Notes: a model not told the origin generated them from the sequence alone. 64,000 nucleotides of DNA from JAQGMV01 sp035626595 (GCA_035626595.1 DASPNJ010000139.1:1-64000), one strand, 5' to 3'. Positions 31,422 to 40,619 are shown, counted from the stretch's first letter. Made by a program: numbers and translations.

Positions 31422-33917
31422 TCAGCCGAGCTCGCGCAGCACCTTCAGCGGCGCGACTTCCACGACGCGCCGCGCGCCGGCATATCCCGCCGCGGCGATG
31501 CCGATCGCACCGGCGAGCGCGCCGACGAGCCACACGCTCGCGCTGAATGCGTACGGGAGGTTGAGCACGCGCGTCGCGACGACGTAACCCAGTGCGGCGG
31601 CGCCCGACGCCGCGAGCAGTCCCGCGAGGGTCCCCAGCGCCGCATATTCGGCGACGAGCGCCTGCTTCAATTGCCGGCGGCTCGCGCCGAGCGTGCGCAT
31701 GAGTGTGGCCTGGTAGATGCGCTCGTCGCGCGTCGAGGCGAGTGCGGCGTAGAGCACGACGAGACCGGCGAGCACGGTGAACACGAAAATGAACTGCACC
31801 GCGCGCGACACCTGATCCATCATCTTCTGCACCTGCGCGAGCACTTGCGCGACGTCGATCACCAGCAGGTTGGGGAACTGCTGGACCAGCCCGGTCAGCA
31901 GGGCTGCATCGTTCGGCGGCAGGTAAAAGCTCGTGACATAGGTGGCGGGATGCCGCTCGAGCATGCCGGGCGGAGCGAGCACGAAGAAATTCACGTTGAA
32001 GCTGTCCCAGTCGACCTTGCGCAGGCTCGTGATGCGCGCCGTCACCGGCGCGCCGGCGATGTCGAACGTCAGCATGTCACCGAGCTGCATACCGAGCGTC
32101 TCGGAGATGCCGGTTTCCACCGAGAACTGCGGCTGCGGCGCCGTGCCGCTCCACCAGCGGCCGTCCGCGAGCTGGTTATCGGTCTGCATGCGCTCGGCCC
32201 ACGAGAGGTTGAACTCCCGGTTGATCAGCCTGCGCGCGCGCTCGTCGGCGTAGTCCGCGGCCGATACGGGACGCTCGTTGATGCGCGTGAGCCGCGCCCG
32301 CACCATCGGATAGAGCGTCGGCGAACGCACCGCGTGCCGCGCGAAGTAGGCGCGAAGCGGCGCCACCTGATCCGGCTGGATGTTCACGAGAAACCGGTTC
32401 GGCGCGTCCGGCGGCAGGCTCGTACGCCACGCGTGTATGAGATCGTTGCGTACGACGGTCAGCACGAGCAGCGCCATGATGCCGATCGCGAGCGCGACGA
32501 CCTGAATCACGCTCCCCAAAGCCCGCCGGCGCAGATTGGCGACGCCGTAACGCCACGCCAGCGCGTCCATGCGCATGCGGCCGACGGCCTTCAGCGCGAG
32601 CCAGGTCAGGAGTGCCGCGGCGCCGACGGCAACGGTGAAGCCGCCGAGCACCATCGCACCGAGGCGCAGACCCTCGGCTTTCCACAGAATCATGCCCGCC
32701 ACCGCCGCATACCCGAGACCATAAGTGGCGATCCCGGTCACCGGCGGCACGCCGAGCTCGCGCCGCAGCACGCGCAGCGTGGGCACGCGGCCGAGCGCGA
32801 CCAGCGGCGGCAACGCGAAGCCGAGCAGCACCGCGAGACCGGTGAGCATGCCGTGCAGCGCCGGTCGGCCGCCCGGGCCGGGGAGCTCGACGTCCACCAG
32901 AGTGCCGAGCCACTGCGCGAGCGCGGCCTGCGCGCCGACACCGATGAGACACCCCAACGCGCTCGCGGCGAGCCCGAGCAGCACGAAATGCATGAGGTAC
33001 AGGCGCAGCAGCATGCTCTCGTTCGCGCCGAGACAGCGCATCATCGCGCAGGCGTCCAGGTGCCGCTGAAGGAAACGCCGCGTGGCGAGGCCGATCGCCA
33101 CGGCGGCGAGTACCGCCGCGACCAACGCCGCGAGGCTCAGAAATTTTTCCGCGCGCTCGAGCGCCGCGCGGATCTCGGGGCGCGCGTCGCGTATGCCTTC
33201 GATGCGCTGTCCGGGCTCGAGCTCGCGCTGTGCCCACGTCCGATACGATTCAATCGCTTCGGCGGTGCCGGCCGCCATCAGCCGATAGCTGATGCGGCTG
33301 CCGGGCTGGATCAGGCCGGTCGATTCGAGATCGGCTTCGTTCATCAGCAGGCGCGGCGCGCTGCTGATGAAGCCGATCGCCGCCTCCGGCTCGTGCGTGA
33401 CGATCGCTGCCACGGTGAAGGCCGCCTGTCCCAGCTCGAGCTTGTCGCCGAGCGCAAGACCGAGCTGATTGACGAGGCGCTCGTCGGCCCAGGCCGTACC
33501 CGGTGCAGGGATTCCCGCGGCGCGCGCGTCCGGGCCGAATAGCGCCTTTGCGGTGCGCAGCTCGCCGCGCAGCGGGAAACCCGCGCTCACCACCTTCACG
33601 CTCGTCAACGCGCTGCGCTCGCCCCTGACCGCCATGCTGGGAAATCGCGCCGCGCGCACCACGGTGAGACCGCGCTCGCGCGCCTCCCTCTCGAACTGCG
33701 GCTGCAGCGGCTTGCCGCTTCCGATCACCAAATCGGCGCCGAGGAGCTGGTTCGCCTGGCGCCCGAGCGCCTGATGCACGCGGTCGGTGAAAAAGCCGAC
33801 GGTCGTGACGCTGGCGACCGCGACGACGATCGCGACGGCGATCAGCGCGAGCTCTCCGGCGCGCCAGTCGCGCCACAGGAGCCGCGTGGCGAGGGCGAAT
33901 TCGCTGCGCAGCTTCAT
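31422..33917 (-). CDS. FtsX-like ABC exporter permease (YbbP type)
   Basis: The 831-residue membrane protein has about ten helices arranged as paired FtsX domains with large periplasmic loops. It opens with LRSEFALATRLLWRDWRAGE and has the repeated ALAAVALGLATRRF-like segment LAAVAIGLATRRFLQRHLD. It ends in the FtsX permease GYAGARRVVEVAPLKVLREL. This matches E. coli YbbP, the partner of the LolD-like ATPase YbbA beside TesA. The overlapping ATPase gene and adjacent tesA reproduce the E. coli tesA-ybbA-ybbP neighbourhood. The substrate is unknown. Confidence 0.92.
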   Translation of the reverse strand: MKLRSEFALATRLLWRDWRAGELALIAVAIVVAVASVTTVGFFTDRVHQALGRQANQLLGADLVIGSGKPLQPQFEREARERGLTVVRAARFPSMAVRGERSALTSVKVVSAGFPLRGELRTAKALFGPDARAAGIPAPGTAWADERLVNQLGLALGDKLELGQAAFTVAAIVTHEPEAAIGFISSAPRLLMNEADLESTGLIQPGSRISYRLMAAGTAEAIESYRTWAQRELEPGQRIEGIRDARPEIRAALERAEKFLSLAALVAAVLAAVAIGLATRRFLQRHLDACAMMRCLGANESMLLRLYLMHFVLLGLAASALGCLIGVGAQAALAQWLGTLVDVELPGPGGRPALHGMLTGLAVLLGFALPPLVALGRVPTLRVLRRELGVPPVTGIATYGLGYAAVAGMILWKAEGLRLGAMVLGGFTVAVGAAALLTWLALKAVGRMRMDALAWRYGVANLRRRALGSVIQVVALAIGIMALLVLTVVRNDLIHAWRTSLPPDAPNRFLVNIQPDQVAPLRAYFARHAVRSPTLYPMVRARLTRINERPVSAADYADERARRLINREFNLSWAERMQTDNQLADGRWWSGTAPQPQFSVETGISETLGMQLGDMLTFDIAGAPVTARITSLRKVDWDSFNVNFFVLAPPGMLERHPATYVTSFYLPPNDAALLTGLVQQFPNLLVIDVAQVLAQVQKMMDQVSRAVQFIFVFTVLAGLVVLYAALASTRDERIYQATLMRTLGASRRQLKQALVAEYAALGTLAGLLAASGAAALGYVVATRVLNLPYAFSASVWLVGALAGAIGIAAAGYAGARRVVEVAPLKVLRELG

Positions 33918-34615
33918 CCGGCGGCGCCGTTCACGAGCCTGCCTGCCGCGAGTCTCAGCACGCGCTCGCAGCGTTGCGACAGCGCCTCGTCATGCGTGAC
34001 CAGGACGAGCGTAGTTCCGCGCTCTCGATTCAGCTCGAACATGAGCTCGATCACGTGCTCGCCGGTCGCGGCGTCGAGATTGCCCGTGGGCTCGTCGGCG
34101 AGCAGCAATGCGGGCTGCGTCACGAACGCGCGCGCGATCGCGACACGCTGCTGCTCGCCGCCGGAGAGCTGCTTCGGGTAATGGCCGAGGCGCTCGGCGA
34201 GCCCCACGCGCTCCAGCATGGCGAGCGCGCGCACACGCGCCTCGCGTGCGCCGGCGAGCTCGAGCGGAAGCATCACGTTTTCGAGCGCGGTCATCGCCGG
34301 CAGCAACTGGAACGACTGGAACACGAAACCGACGGTGCGCGCCCGCAGCGCCGCGCGGCCGTCTTCGTCGAGCGCGAAGAGATCATGTCCGGCGATCCGC
34401 ACGCTGCCGCTGCTGGGCGTGTCCAGGCCCGCAAGCAAGCCCAGCAGCGTGGATTTGCCCGACCCCGAGACCCCTACAATGGCGATCGCCTCGCGCGAGG
34501 CGACCTCGAAACTAATGTCGGTCAGGATGGTCAATGCGGAGCCGTCGGTCGCTACGGTCTTGCCGAGCGCCTCGACGCGAATGATTGCTTCCGCGGGTTT
34601 TTCTACTGGCACCAT
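33914..34615 (-). CDS. LolD/YbbA-family ABC transporter ATP-binding protein
   Basis: This 233-residue ATPase has Walker A GVSGSGKSTLLG, a Q-loop in FVFQSFQLLPAM, signature LSGGEQQRVAIARAF, Walker B ALLLADEPTGNLD and a switch His in LVTHDEALSQ. DEPTGNLD is characteristic of the MacB/LolD family that pairs with FtsX-like permeases. Starts at 34615 or 34621 are both possible. The first shares bases with the divergent tesA ATG. It overlaps the permease gene by 4 bp. Confidence 0.92.
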   Translation of the reverse strand: MVPVEKPAEAIIRVEALGKTVATDGSALTILTDISFEVASREAIAIVGVSGSGKSTLLGLLAGLDTPSSGSVRIAGHDLFALDEDGRAALRARTVGFVFQSFQLLPAMTALENVMLPLELAGAREARVRALAMLERVGLAERLGHYPKQLSGGEQQRVAIARAFVTQPALLLADEPTGNLDAATGEHVIELMFELNRERGTTLVLVTHDEALSQRCERVLRLAAGRLVNGAAG

Positions 34616-35231
34616 GCTCATGCTTGCACGTATCTTCGGTTTACTCGCACTGTTCGTCGCGCCCGGCCTTGCAGGCGCGGCCACGATACTCGTCTTCGGC
34701 GATAGTCTGTCCGCCGGTTACGGCATTCCGCAGGGAAACGGCTGGCCGCGGCTGCTTGAAAAACGTCTCGCCGAGGAAGGCTACAAATACCGCGTCGCCA
34801 ATGCGAGCGTGAGCGGCGAAACGACGGCCGGCGGTGCAACCCGTATCGGTGAAGCGCTCAAAACGCACCGGCCACAGATCGTGGTGATCGAGCTCGGCGC
34901 AAACGACGGCCTGCGCGGACAGTCGCTCGACGCCATGCGTCGCAACCTCGAAACGATGATCGACGCCAGCCGGCGCTCGAAGGCGGACGTGCTCCTCGTC
35001 GGCATGCGCCTGCCGCCCAATTACGGCACGACATACACCGGAAAGTTCCAGCAGACGTTCGCCGAGGTCGCGCGCGCGAAGAAGATCGCGTTCGTGCCGT
35101 TCCTTTTCGAAGGCTTCGCCGAAGATACGCGCTACTTCCAGCAGGACCGCGTGCACCCGACGAGCGAGGCGCAGGCGCTCATGCTCGAAACCGTCTGGAA
35201 GGGCTTGAAGCCGCTGCTGAAGAAACCGTAG
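34614..35231 (+). CDS. tesA: SGNH/GDSL esterase, TesA (acyl-CoA thioesterase I / lysophospholipase L1)
   Basis: This is a 205-residue periplasmic hydrolase. A signal peptide (MLMLARIFGLLALFVAPGLA) precedes the nucleophile block VFGDSLSAGYG (Ser in GDSL). The family's Gly and Asn blocks follow (SGETTAGG; ELGANDGLRG), then the catalytic Asp/His in DRVHPTSEAQ. The products are multifunctional esterases/thioesterases. It is divergent from the ybbA-like ATPase, with start codons that share bases, so each promoter must lie inside the other gene. It ends 50 bp before the selD stop. Confidence 0.94.
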   Translation: MLMLARIFGLLALFVAPGLAGAATILVFGDSLSAGYGIPQGNGWPRLLEKRLAEEGYKYRVANASVSGETTAGGATRIGEALKTHRPQIVVIELGANDGLRGQSLDAMRRNLETMIDASRRSKADVLLVGMRLPPNYGTTYTGKFQQTFAEVARAKKIAFVPFLFEGFAEDTRYFQQDRVHPTSEAQALMLETVWKGLKPLLKKP

Positions 35232-35281
35232 GGCTCGCGGGGTCGCGCACCGCCACGGTGCATCATCGACGCACCGTGCGT

Positions 35282-36340
35282 TTAGGCCACCGTTATCGCA
35301 GGTTGACCCGCGGACAGCCGCCCGATCACGCGCGCCTGCTTGAAGCCGTGCTTCACGAATATATCCAGCACGCGCGGTGCTGCATCGGGCGCGCACGCGA
35401 CGAGCAGCCCGCCGCTCGTCTGGGGATCGGTGAGGAGCTTGCGATGCCACGCCGGCGCATCGGCCGGCATCGTGATGCCCGACTCGCAGCTCGCCCAGTT
35501 GCGGTCCGAAGCGCCGGTCGCGTAGCCCTGCTCGGCCAGATGCCGTGCCGCCGTGAGCACCGGCAGATCCGCGAACTGAATATCGGCTTTTACGCGCGAG
35601 CCGCGGCAGATCTCCATGAGATGGCCGACGAGACCGAATCCCGTCACATCGGTCATCGCGTGCACGCCGGCGATCTCGGCGAGCTCCGGGCCCGGCGTGT
35701 TGAGCTGGGTCGTCGTTTCGATCATCTGCTCGTAGGCCTTCGGCCTGAGCTCACCTTTTTTCAGTGCCGCGCTCATGATGCCGACGCCGAGCGCCTTGCC
35801 GAGGATGAGCACGTCGCCGGGCTGGGCGCGGTCGTTGCGCTGCACCTTGTCCGGGTGAACGAGCCCGAGGGCGACCAGACCGTACATCGGCTCCGGCGAA
35901 TCGATCGAGTGACCGCCTGCGATCGGGATGCCGGCTGCCTGACACACCGACTGACCGCCTTCGGTGATGCGCAGAACCATCTCCGGGGGCAGCTTGTTCA
36001 CCGGCACGCCCAGTATGGCGAGCGCCATGAAGGGGCGCGCGCCCATCGCGTACACGTCGGAGATCGCGTTGGTCGCGGCAATGCGTCCGAACTCGAACGG
36101 GTCGTCGACTATCGGCATGAAGAAATCGGTCGTCGCGACCAGCGCCTGGCTTTCGTTCAGGCGATAGACCGCCGCATCGTCGCACGATTCAGTGCCGACG
36201 ATCAGGTTGGGAAACGCGCTCGTCTTGGGCGCTTTCGCCAGTATTTCGCTCAGCAACGCCGGCGTGAGCTTGCAGCCTCAGCCGCCGCCGTGCGCAAGCT
36301 GTGTGAGTCGGATCGCGGCCGGGTCGATCGGCTGGTTCAT
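35282..36340 (-). CDS. selD: selenide, water dikinase SelD, predicted selenoprotein (UGA = Sec21)
   Basis: SelD makes selenophosphate, the selenium donor for selenocysteine-tRNA and for selenouridine. The reading frame from ATG 36340 runs MNQPIDPAAIRLTQLAHGGG, then an in-frame TGA at 36280-36278, then GCKLTPALLSEIL and on to TAA at the end: 352 residues with Sec at 21. The TGA falls exactly at the Cys/Sec position of the conserved HGGG(C/U)GCK active-site loop. Further family motifs are TTDFFMPIVDDP, GRIAATNAISDVYAMGA and MTDVTGFGLVGHL. A possible 5-bp hairpin (GCTCA/TGAGC) starts 8 bases after the TGA. A conventional gene caller would start at ATG 36256 and lose the active site. Confidence 0.92.
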
Positions 36341-36371
36341 GGTTAAACTCGGAGAAGAGGTGAATCGCGGA

Positions 36372-37490
36372 ATGTCGCGCCCGGAGAAACAGCAAGAACG
36401 AGAGAGCGTTCCACGCGAGCAGCGCGAGCGCGCACCGCTCGCAGTTACCGTAGCACAACTCCCCGAGTTTGACGAGGTGATCGACGTGCGCTCGGAAGGC
36501 GAGTACGGCGAGGACCATATCCCCGGCGCGATCAACTGTCCCGTGCTCGACAACAGCGAGCGGGCGCTCGTCGGCACGATCTACAAACAGACTTCGTCGT
36601 TCGATGCCAAGAAGATCGGCGCCGCGCTCGTCAGCGCGAACATCGCGCGGCATTTGCGTGAGCGCTTCGCCGACAGGCCGCGCACCTGGCGTCCGCTCGT
36701 GTACTGCTGGCGCGGCGGCGGCCGCAGTAACGCGCTCGCGCACGTGCTCGCGCAGATCGGCTGGCGCGCGGGTCGCCTCGACGGCGGCTATAAGGCGTAT
36801 CGCCGCGCCGTCGTGGAAGACCTCGTGACGCTGCCGTCGCGTTTTCAGTGGCGCGTGCTGTGCGGTCTCACCGGAACCGGGAAGAGCCGCCTGCTGCGGG
36901 AGCTCGCGGCAGCCGGGGCGCAGGTGCTCGATCTCGAAGCGCTCGCGGCGCATCGCGGCTCGGTGCTGGGCAACATGCCCGATGAGCCGCAGCCGACACA
37001 GAAGATGTTCGACAGCCTCGTATGGAAGGAGCTCAAAGCGTTCGACGAGCGCCGGCCCGTCTTCGTCGAAGGTGAAAGCAGGAAGATCGGGCGGCTGCGC
37101 GTACCGGAGGCGCTGATCGAGGCCATGTGGGGCAGCGACTGCGTCGTGCTGGATGCGCCGGTGCCGGTGCGCGTCGCGCTGCTGAAGAGCGAGTACGCCC
37201 ACTACATCTCGGAGCCCGAAACGCTCGCGGCGCAGCTCGACTGTCTAGCCGAACTGCATGGACGCGTAACGATTGCGCGCTGGCAGGAACTTGCGCGCGA
37301 GCGCGCCTGGGACCGGCTCGTCGAAGAGCTGCTCGAACGCCACTACGATCCTGCGTACCGGCGCTCCACGCTCAAACACTATCCGCGACTCGAACGTGCG
37401 CGGCATTGCCGCCTGAACGAAGCGAGCGACGCCGCGTTCGGGTCGCTTGCGCAAGAAATTCTGCACGACAGCAACCTGCGCGCCGCTTGA
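36372..37490 (+). CDS. mnmH: tRNA 2-selenouridine synthase MnmH (SelU)
   Basis: MnmH replaces sulfur with selenium in 2-thiouridine at the wobble position of certain tRNAs, using selenophosphate from SelD. The 372-residue protein has an N-terminal rhodanese domain, with catalytic Cys112 in VYCWRGGGRSN. The P-loop domain has GLTGTGKS at 165-172, and FVEGESRKIGRLRVPEAL is typical of the YbbB family. ATG 36372 is preferred because GGAGAAGAGG lies about 10 bp upstream. It is divergent from selD with 31 bp between starts, and the two form a selenium-use pair. Confidence 0.93.
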   Translation: MSRPEKQQERESVPREQRERAPLAVTVAQLPEFDEVIDVRSEGEYGEDHIPGAINCPVLDNSERALVGTIYKQTSSFDAKKIGAALVSANIARHLRERFADRPRTWRPLVYCWRGGGRSNALAHVLAQIGWRAGRLDGGYKAYRRAVVEDLVTLPSRFQWRVLCGLTGTGKSRLLRELAAAGAQVLDLEALAAHRGSVLGNMPDEPQPTQKMFDSLVWKELKAFDERRPVFVEGESRKIGRLRVPEALIEAMWGSDCVVLDAPVPVRVALLKSEYAHYISEPETLAAQLDCLAELHGRVTIARWQELARERAWDRLVEELLERHYDPAYRRSTLKHYPRLERARHCRLNEASDAAFGSLAQEILHDSNLRAA

Positions 37491-37551
37491 AAGCAGGCGA
37501 GGCGATCTTGTTGCGCGCGCCGGAAGATTAGTTCATATTCGTGTTCGTAAG

Positions 37552-38010
37552 ATGCTAGATCAGCCTGCGCCCGACTTCGAGCTTCCCGCCACGGGAGGCA
37601 CGAACTTCCGCCTCGCGGACGCAAGAGGACGAGCCGTCGTCCTCTACTTCTATCCGAAGGACAACACGCCCGGCTGCACCACCGAAGGCCAGCAGTTTCG
37701 CGACCTTCACGAGGAATTCGCGAAGGCGAACTGCGACGTGTACGGGATCTCGCGCGACAGCCTGAAATCGCACGAGAGCTTCAAATCGAAGATGGGCTTT
37801 CCGTTCGAGCTCCTGTCGGACGCCGACGAGACCGCCTGCAAGCTCTTCGACGTGATCAAGATGAAAAGCATGTACGGCAAGAAGGTCCGCGGCATCGAGC
37901 GCAGCACGTTCGTGATCGACCGCAGCGGCGTGGTGCGCCGCGAGTGGCGAGGGGTCAAGGTGCCGGGACATGCACAGGAGGTGCTGGAATTCGTAAGAAC
38001 CCTGAACTGA
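37552..38010 (+). CDS. bcp: thioredoxin-dependent peroxiredoxin (BCP/PrxQ family)
   Basis: This 152-residue peroxidase has the peroxidatic Cys in YPKDNTPGCTTEGQQFRD, preceded by AVVLYFYPKD. FELLSDADETACKLFDV and GIERSTFVIDRSG are typical of the bacterioferritin-comigratory protein group. The resolving Cys of some BCPs (five residues after the first) is absent, so it may be a 1-Cys form or use the Cys in ANCDVYG. Both catalytic positions are normal Cys codons. The start is ATG 37552. Confidence 0.93.
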   Translation: MLDQPAPDFELPATGGTNFRLADARGRAVVLYFYPKDNTPGCTTEGQQFRDLHEEFAKANCDVYGISRDSLKSHESFKSKMGFPFELLSDADETACKLFDVIKMKSMYGKKVRGIERSTFVIDRSGVVRREWRGVKVPGHAQEVLEFVRTLN

Positions 38011-38029
38011 CTCACTCCCCGGGAGGTTC

Positions 38030-39472
38030 ATGATCCATCGCAAGCCTGCGTCCAACGTCGCGCGTTTCCCCGCCTCCGCCTCCACCGCCACCCGGCTTTT
38101 CGTGCTGGATACCAACGTGCTCATGCACGATCCCACCTGCCTCTTCCGTTTCCAGGAACACGACGTCTACATTCCGATCGCGATCCTCGAAGAGCTCGAC
38201 AACAACAAGAAAGGCATGTCGGAGGTCGCCCGCAATGCGCGCCAGGCGAGCCGCTATCTCGACGAGCTCATCAGCGGCTCCGAATCGTCGATCGCGGAGG
38301 GCATCGCGCTCGCGCGGCACGGCGACAAGACCGCCGCCGGCAAGCTCTTCCTGCAGACCGAGGCGATCACCAGCGCCCTGCCGGCGCGGCTGCCGACCGG
38401 GACCGGCAAGGCCGACAACCAGATCATCGGCGTCGTCATGCATCTGCAGGAGGCGCATCCGAAGCGCGAAGTGATCCTGGTGTCCAAAGACATCAACATG
38501 CGGATCAAGGCCCGCGCCGTCGGCCTCTCCGCCGAGGATTACTTCAACGACAAGGTCCTGGAGGACACCGACCTGCTGTACGGCGGTACCCAGGCGCTTC
38601 CGCCCGAGTTCTGGGAGCAGCACGCCAAGGACATGGAATCATGGCAGCAGAGCGGCCATACGTACTACCGCGTGCACGGGCCGCTCTCCTCGAGCTTCAT
38701 CGTGAACGAGTTCGTCTATCTCGAGGACGAAAAGCCGTTTTACGCGCAGGTGAAGGAAGTGAGCGGCAGGACGGCGGTGCTGCAGACGCTCAAGGATTAC
38801 GGCCACCATCGCAACAACGTGTGGGGCGTCACCGCGCGCAACCGGGAGCAGAACTTCGCGCTCAATGCGCTCATGAACCCGGACATTGATTTCGTCACGC
38901 TGCTCGGACAGGCGGGCACCGGCAAGACGCTGCTCACGCTGGCCGCCGGCCTCACGCAGACGCTGGAGCACAAGACCTATTCCGAGATCATCATGACCCG
39001 CGTCACGGTGCCGGTCGGCGAGGACATCGGCTTCCTGCCCGGCACCGAAGAGGAAAAGATGAATCCGTGGATGGGCGCGCTCGAAGACAATCTCGATGTG
39101 CTCAACAAGACCGACGACGAGGCGGGCGAATGGGGCCGCGCCGCCACGCGCGACCTCATCCGCTCTCGCATCAAGGTGAAGTCGCTCAACTTCATGCGCG
39201 GACGCACGTTCATCAACAAGTTCCTGATCATCGACGAGGCGCAGAACCTCACGCCGAAGCAGATGAAGACGCTGATCACGCGCGCCGGTCCCGGGACCAA
39301 GGTCGTGTGTCTGGGCAATATCGCCCAGATCGACACGCCCTACCTGACCGAAGGCAGCTCGGGGCTCACCTACGTCGTCGATCGCATGAAAGGCTGGTCG
39401 CACAGCGGGCATGTCACGCTCACGCGCGGCGAGCGCTCGCGGCTGGCGGACTACGCGGCCGAAGCATTGTGA
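38030..39472 (+). CDS. PIN domain-PhoH family ATPase (PhoH2-like)
   Basis: The 480-residue protein joins an N-terminal PIN nuclease domain (about residues 20-165; acidic residues in LFVLDTNVLMHDP, EELDNN and ILVSKDINMRIKA) to a C-terminal PhoH helicase-like ATPase. The ATPase has Walker A LGQAGTGKTLL and Walker B FLIIDEAQNLTPKQMK. PhoH2 proteins of this layout are sequence-specific RNA unwinding and cleaving enzymes. It starts at ATG 38030, 19 bp after bcp, with GGGAGG 5 bases upstream. A strong intrinsic terminator follows about 130 bp after its stop. Confidence 0.93.
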   Translation: MIHRKPASNVARFPASASTATRLFVLDTNVLMHDPTCLFRFQEHDVYIPIAILEELDNNKKGMSEVARNARQASRYLDELISGSESSIAEGIALARHGDKTAAGKLFLQTEAITSALPARLPTGTGKADNQIIGVVMHLQEAHPKREVILVSKDINMRIKARAVGLSAEDYFNDKVLEDTDLLYGGTQALPPEFWEQHAKDMESWQQSGHTYYRVHGPLSSSFIVNEFVYLEDEKPFYAQVKEVSGRTAVLQTLKDYGHHRNNVWGVTARNREQNFALNALMNPDIDFVTLLGQAGTGKTLLTLAAGLTQTLEHKTYSEIIMTRVTVPVGEDIGFLPGTEEEKMNPWMGALEDNLDVLNKTDDEAGEWGRAATRDLIRSRIKVKSLNFMRGRTFINKFLIIDEAQNLTPKQMKTLITRAGPGTKVVCLGNIAQIDTPYLTEGSSGLTYVVDRMKGWSHSGHVTLTRGERSRLADYAAEAL

Positions 39473-39539
39473 CAAAAATCGCGGTCTCGACCCGCGTTTG
39501 TGCGCACGCGTAAGGCTCGCGAAAGATTCGAGGGGGACA

Positions 39540-40619
39540 ATGGCATCGACTCGATTCATGAGTTTCCTCCTCGCGGGGACAGCACCAGCCCCGCACTCGC
39601 CCGGCTCAGGCCGGGCTTTTTCTTTGTGTCCGCCGACGTGCGCTGGTTTCGCGCGGTGGGTTTCACCCACCCTGCGGCTCGCCCTCCTCCTGAGCGTGTT
39701 CGCCCTCGGTGCGTGCGCGCAGACGCCGCTCAAGCGTCCGGCTATCGCCTACGTGCCGAACGAAGGCTCCGGCACGTTTTCGCTCATCGACACGGCGAGC
39801 GATACCGTGATCGGAGAGATCCGGCTCGGGGGCAAGCCGCGTGGGACGGCGATCTCGCGCGACCGGCGAACCCTTTTTGTCAGTGACAGCCCTACAAATT
39901 CGCTCAAGGTCGTCGACATCGCGAAACGCGCAGCCATCGCGCAGGTCGCGCTCGGCAAGTCTCCGGAGGGCGTCAGCCTGTCACCGGACGGGCGCACGGT
40001 GGCAGTGGCCGTCGAGGAAAGCCACAGCGTGACGTTCATCGACACCGCGACACTGAAGGTCGTTGCCGACGTCAGGGTGCGCGGGCAGAACCCCGAGCAC
40101 GCCGTCTTCAGCCCCGACGGTCGCTGGCTCTTCGTGAGCGCCGAAGACGGCGACACCGTAGACGTGATCGATGCGCGCACGCGTATGCAGGTGGCGGAAA
40201 TAACCGTCGGCAGGCGCCCGCGCGGGATCGCATTCACACCCGACTCACGGGTCGCCTACGTCGCGTGTGAGATCGCGAGCACCGTCTACGCGATCGACGT
40301 GGCGAGCCGGAAAGTGCTTGCCGCGATCAAGGCCGGGCAGTTTTCGAACGGGCTTACGATGATGCCCGACGGCAAACGCGTCTACGTCTCGAACGGCCGC
40401 GACGCGAGCGTAATGGCGATCGATACCGCGACGAACACCATCATTGCGAGGATCGCCGTCGGACAGCGGCCGTGGAACATGGCGCTCACGCCGGACGCAC
40501 GCAAGCTCTACGTTGCGAACGGACGCTCGAACTCCGTATCCGTGATCGACACTGCGACTAACACGAAGCTCACCGACATTCCGGTCGGCAGCCTCCCCTG
40601 GGGCGTCGTGATTCCCTAG
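39540..40619 (+). CDS. YVTN-type beta-propeller repeat lipoprotein
   Basis: From about residue 75 the protein is a series of six to seven beta-propeller blades of about 42 residues with the pattern VxVxDTAxxKVVAxIxVGxxPxGVAxSPDGxxxYVAN. Examples are LFVSDSPTNSLKVVDIAK and KLYVANGRSNSVSVIDTATN. Such proteins often serve as periplasmic scaffolds or accompany quinoprotein and cytochrome systems. A lipobox-like FALGAC (RLALLLSVFALGACAQ) marks a lipoprotein signal. The start is doubtful. ATG 39540 has GAGGGGG upstream, but its first 28 codons read through a perfect terminator and the next ones through a dispersed palindrome. TTG 39624 or a CTG near 39673 would skip these. Its stop overlaps the convergent small membrane gene. 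Confidence 0.8.
   Translation: MASTRFMSFLLAGTAPAPHSPGSGRAFSLCPPTCAGFARWVSPTLRLALLLSVFALGACAQTPLKRPAIAYVPNEGSGTFSLIDTASDTVIGEIRLGGKPRGTAISRDRRTLFVSDSPTNSLKVVDIAKRAAIAQVALGKSPEGVSLSPDGRTVAVAVEESHSVTFIDTATLKVVADVRVRGQNPEHAVFSPDGRWLFVSAEDGDTVDVIDARTRMQVAEITVGRRPRGIAFTPDSRVAYVACEIASTVYAIDVASRKVLAAIKAGQFSNGLTMMPDGKRVYVSNGRDASVMAIDTATNTIIARIAVGQRPWNMALTPDARKLYVANGRSNSVSVIDTATNTKLTDIPVGSLPWGVVIP
39573..39594 (+). other. hairpin in the region between phoH and the terminator, possible small RNA body
   Basis: GCGGGG and CCCCGC pair around a 10-base loop, directly before the terminator stem. The stretch 39473-39625 could be a structured 3' untranslated region of phoH or an independent small RNA. I do not recognise an RNA family. 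Confidence 0.3.
39599..39625 (+). terminator. intrinsic terminator downstream of phoH
   Basis: GCCCGGC, loop TCAG, GCCGGGC form a perfect 7-bp stem followed by TTTTTCTTT. It lies inside the longest possible frame of the beta-propeller gene, which argues that the real start of that gene is downstream. Confidence 0.85.
39655..39671. repeat. perfect 17-bp palindrome GGTGGGTTTCACCCACC
   Basis: Seven-base arms surround a 3-base centre. It lies at the 5' end of the beta-propeller gene just after the terminator, and similar elements occur at 3146-3162 and 58852-58868. It is probably a REP-like dispersed element. Confidence 0.5.

Noticed and set aside
35247..35278. GCACCG/CGGTGC hairpins between tesA and selD as a terminator
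   Set aside because: Strong stems but no T tract on either strand, so it is not a convincing intrinsic terminator.
36257..36340. selD read as a pseudogene or as starting at 36256
   Set aside because: The single in-frame TGA is exactly at the Sec/Cys site, and similarity continues on both sides, so selenocysteine explains it better than decay.
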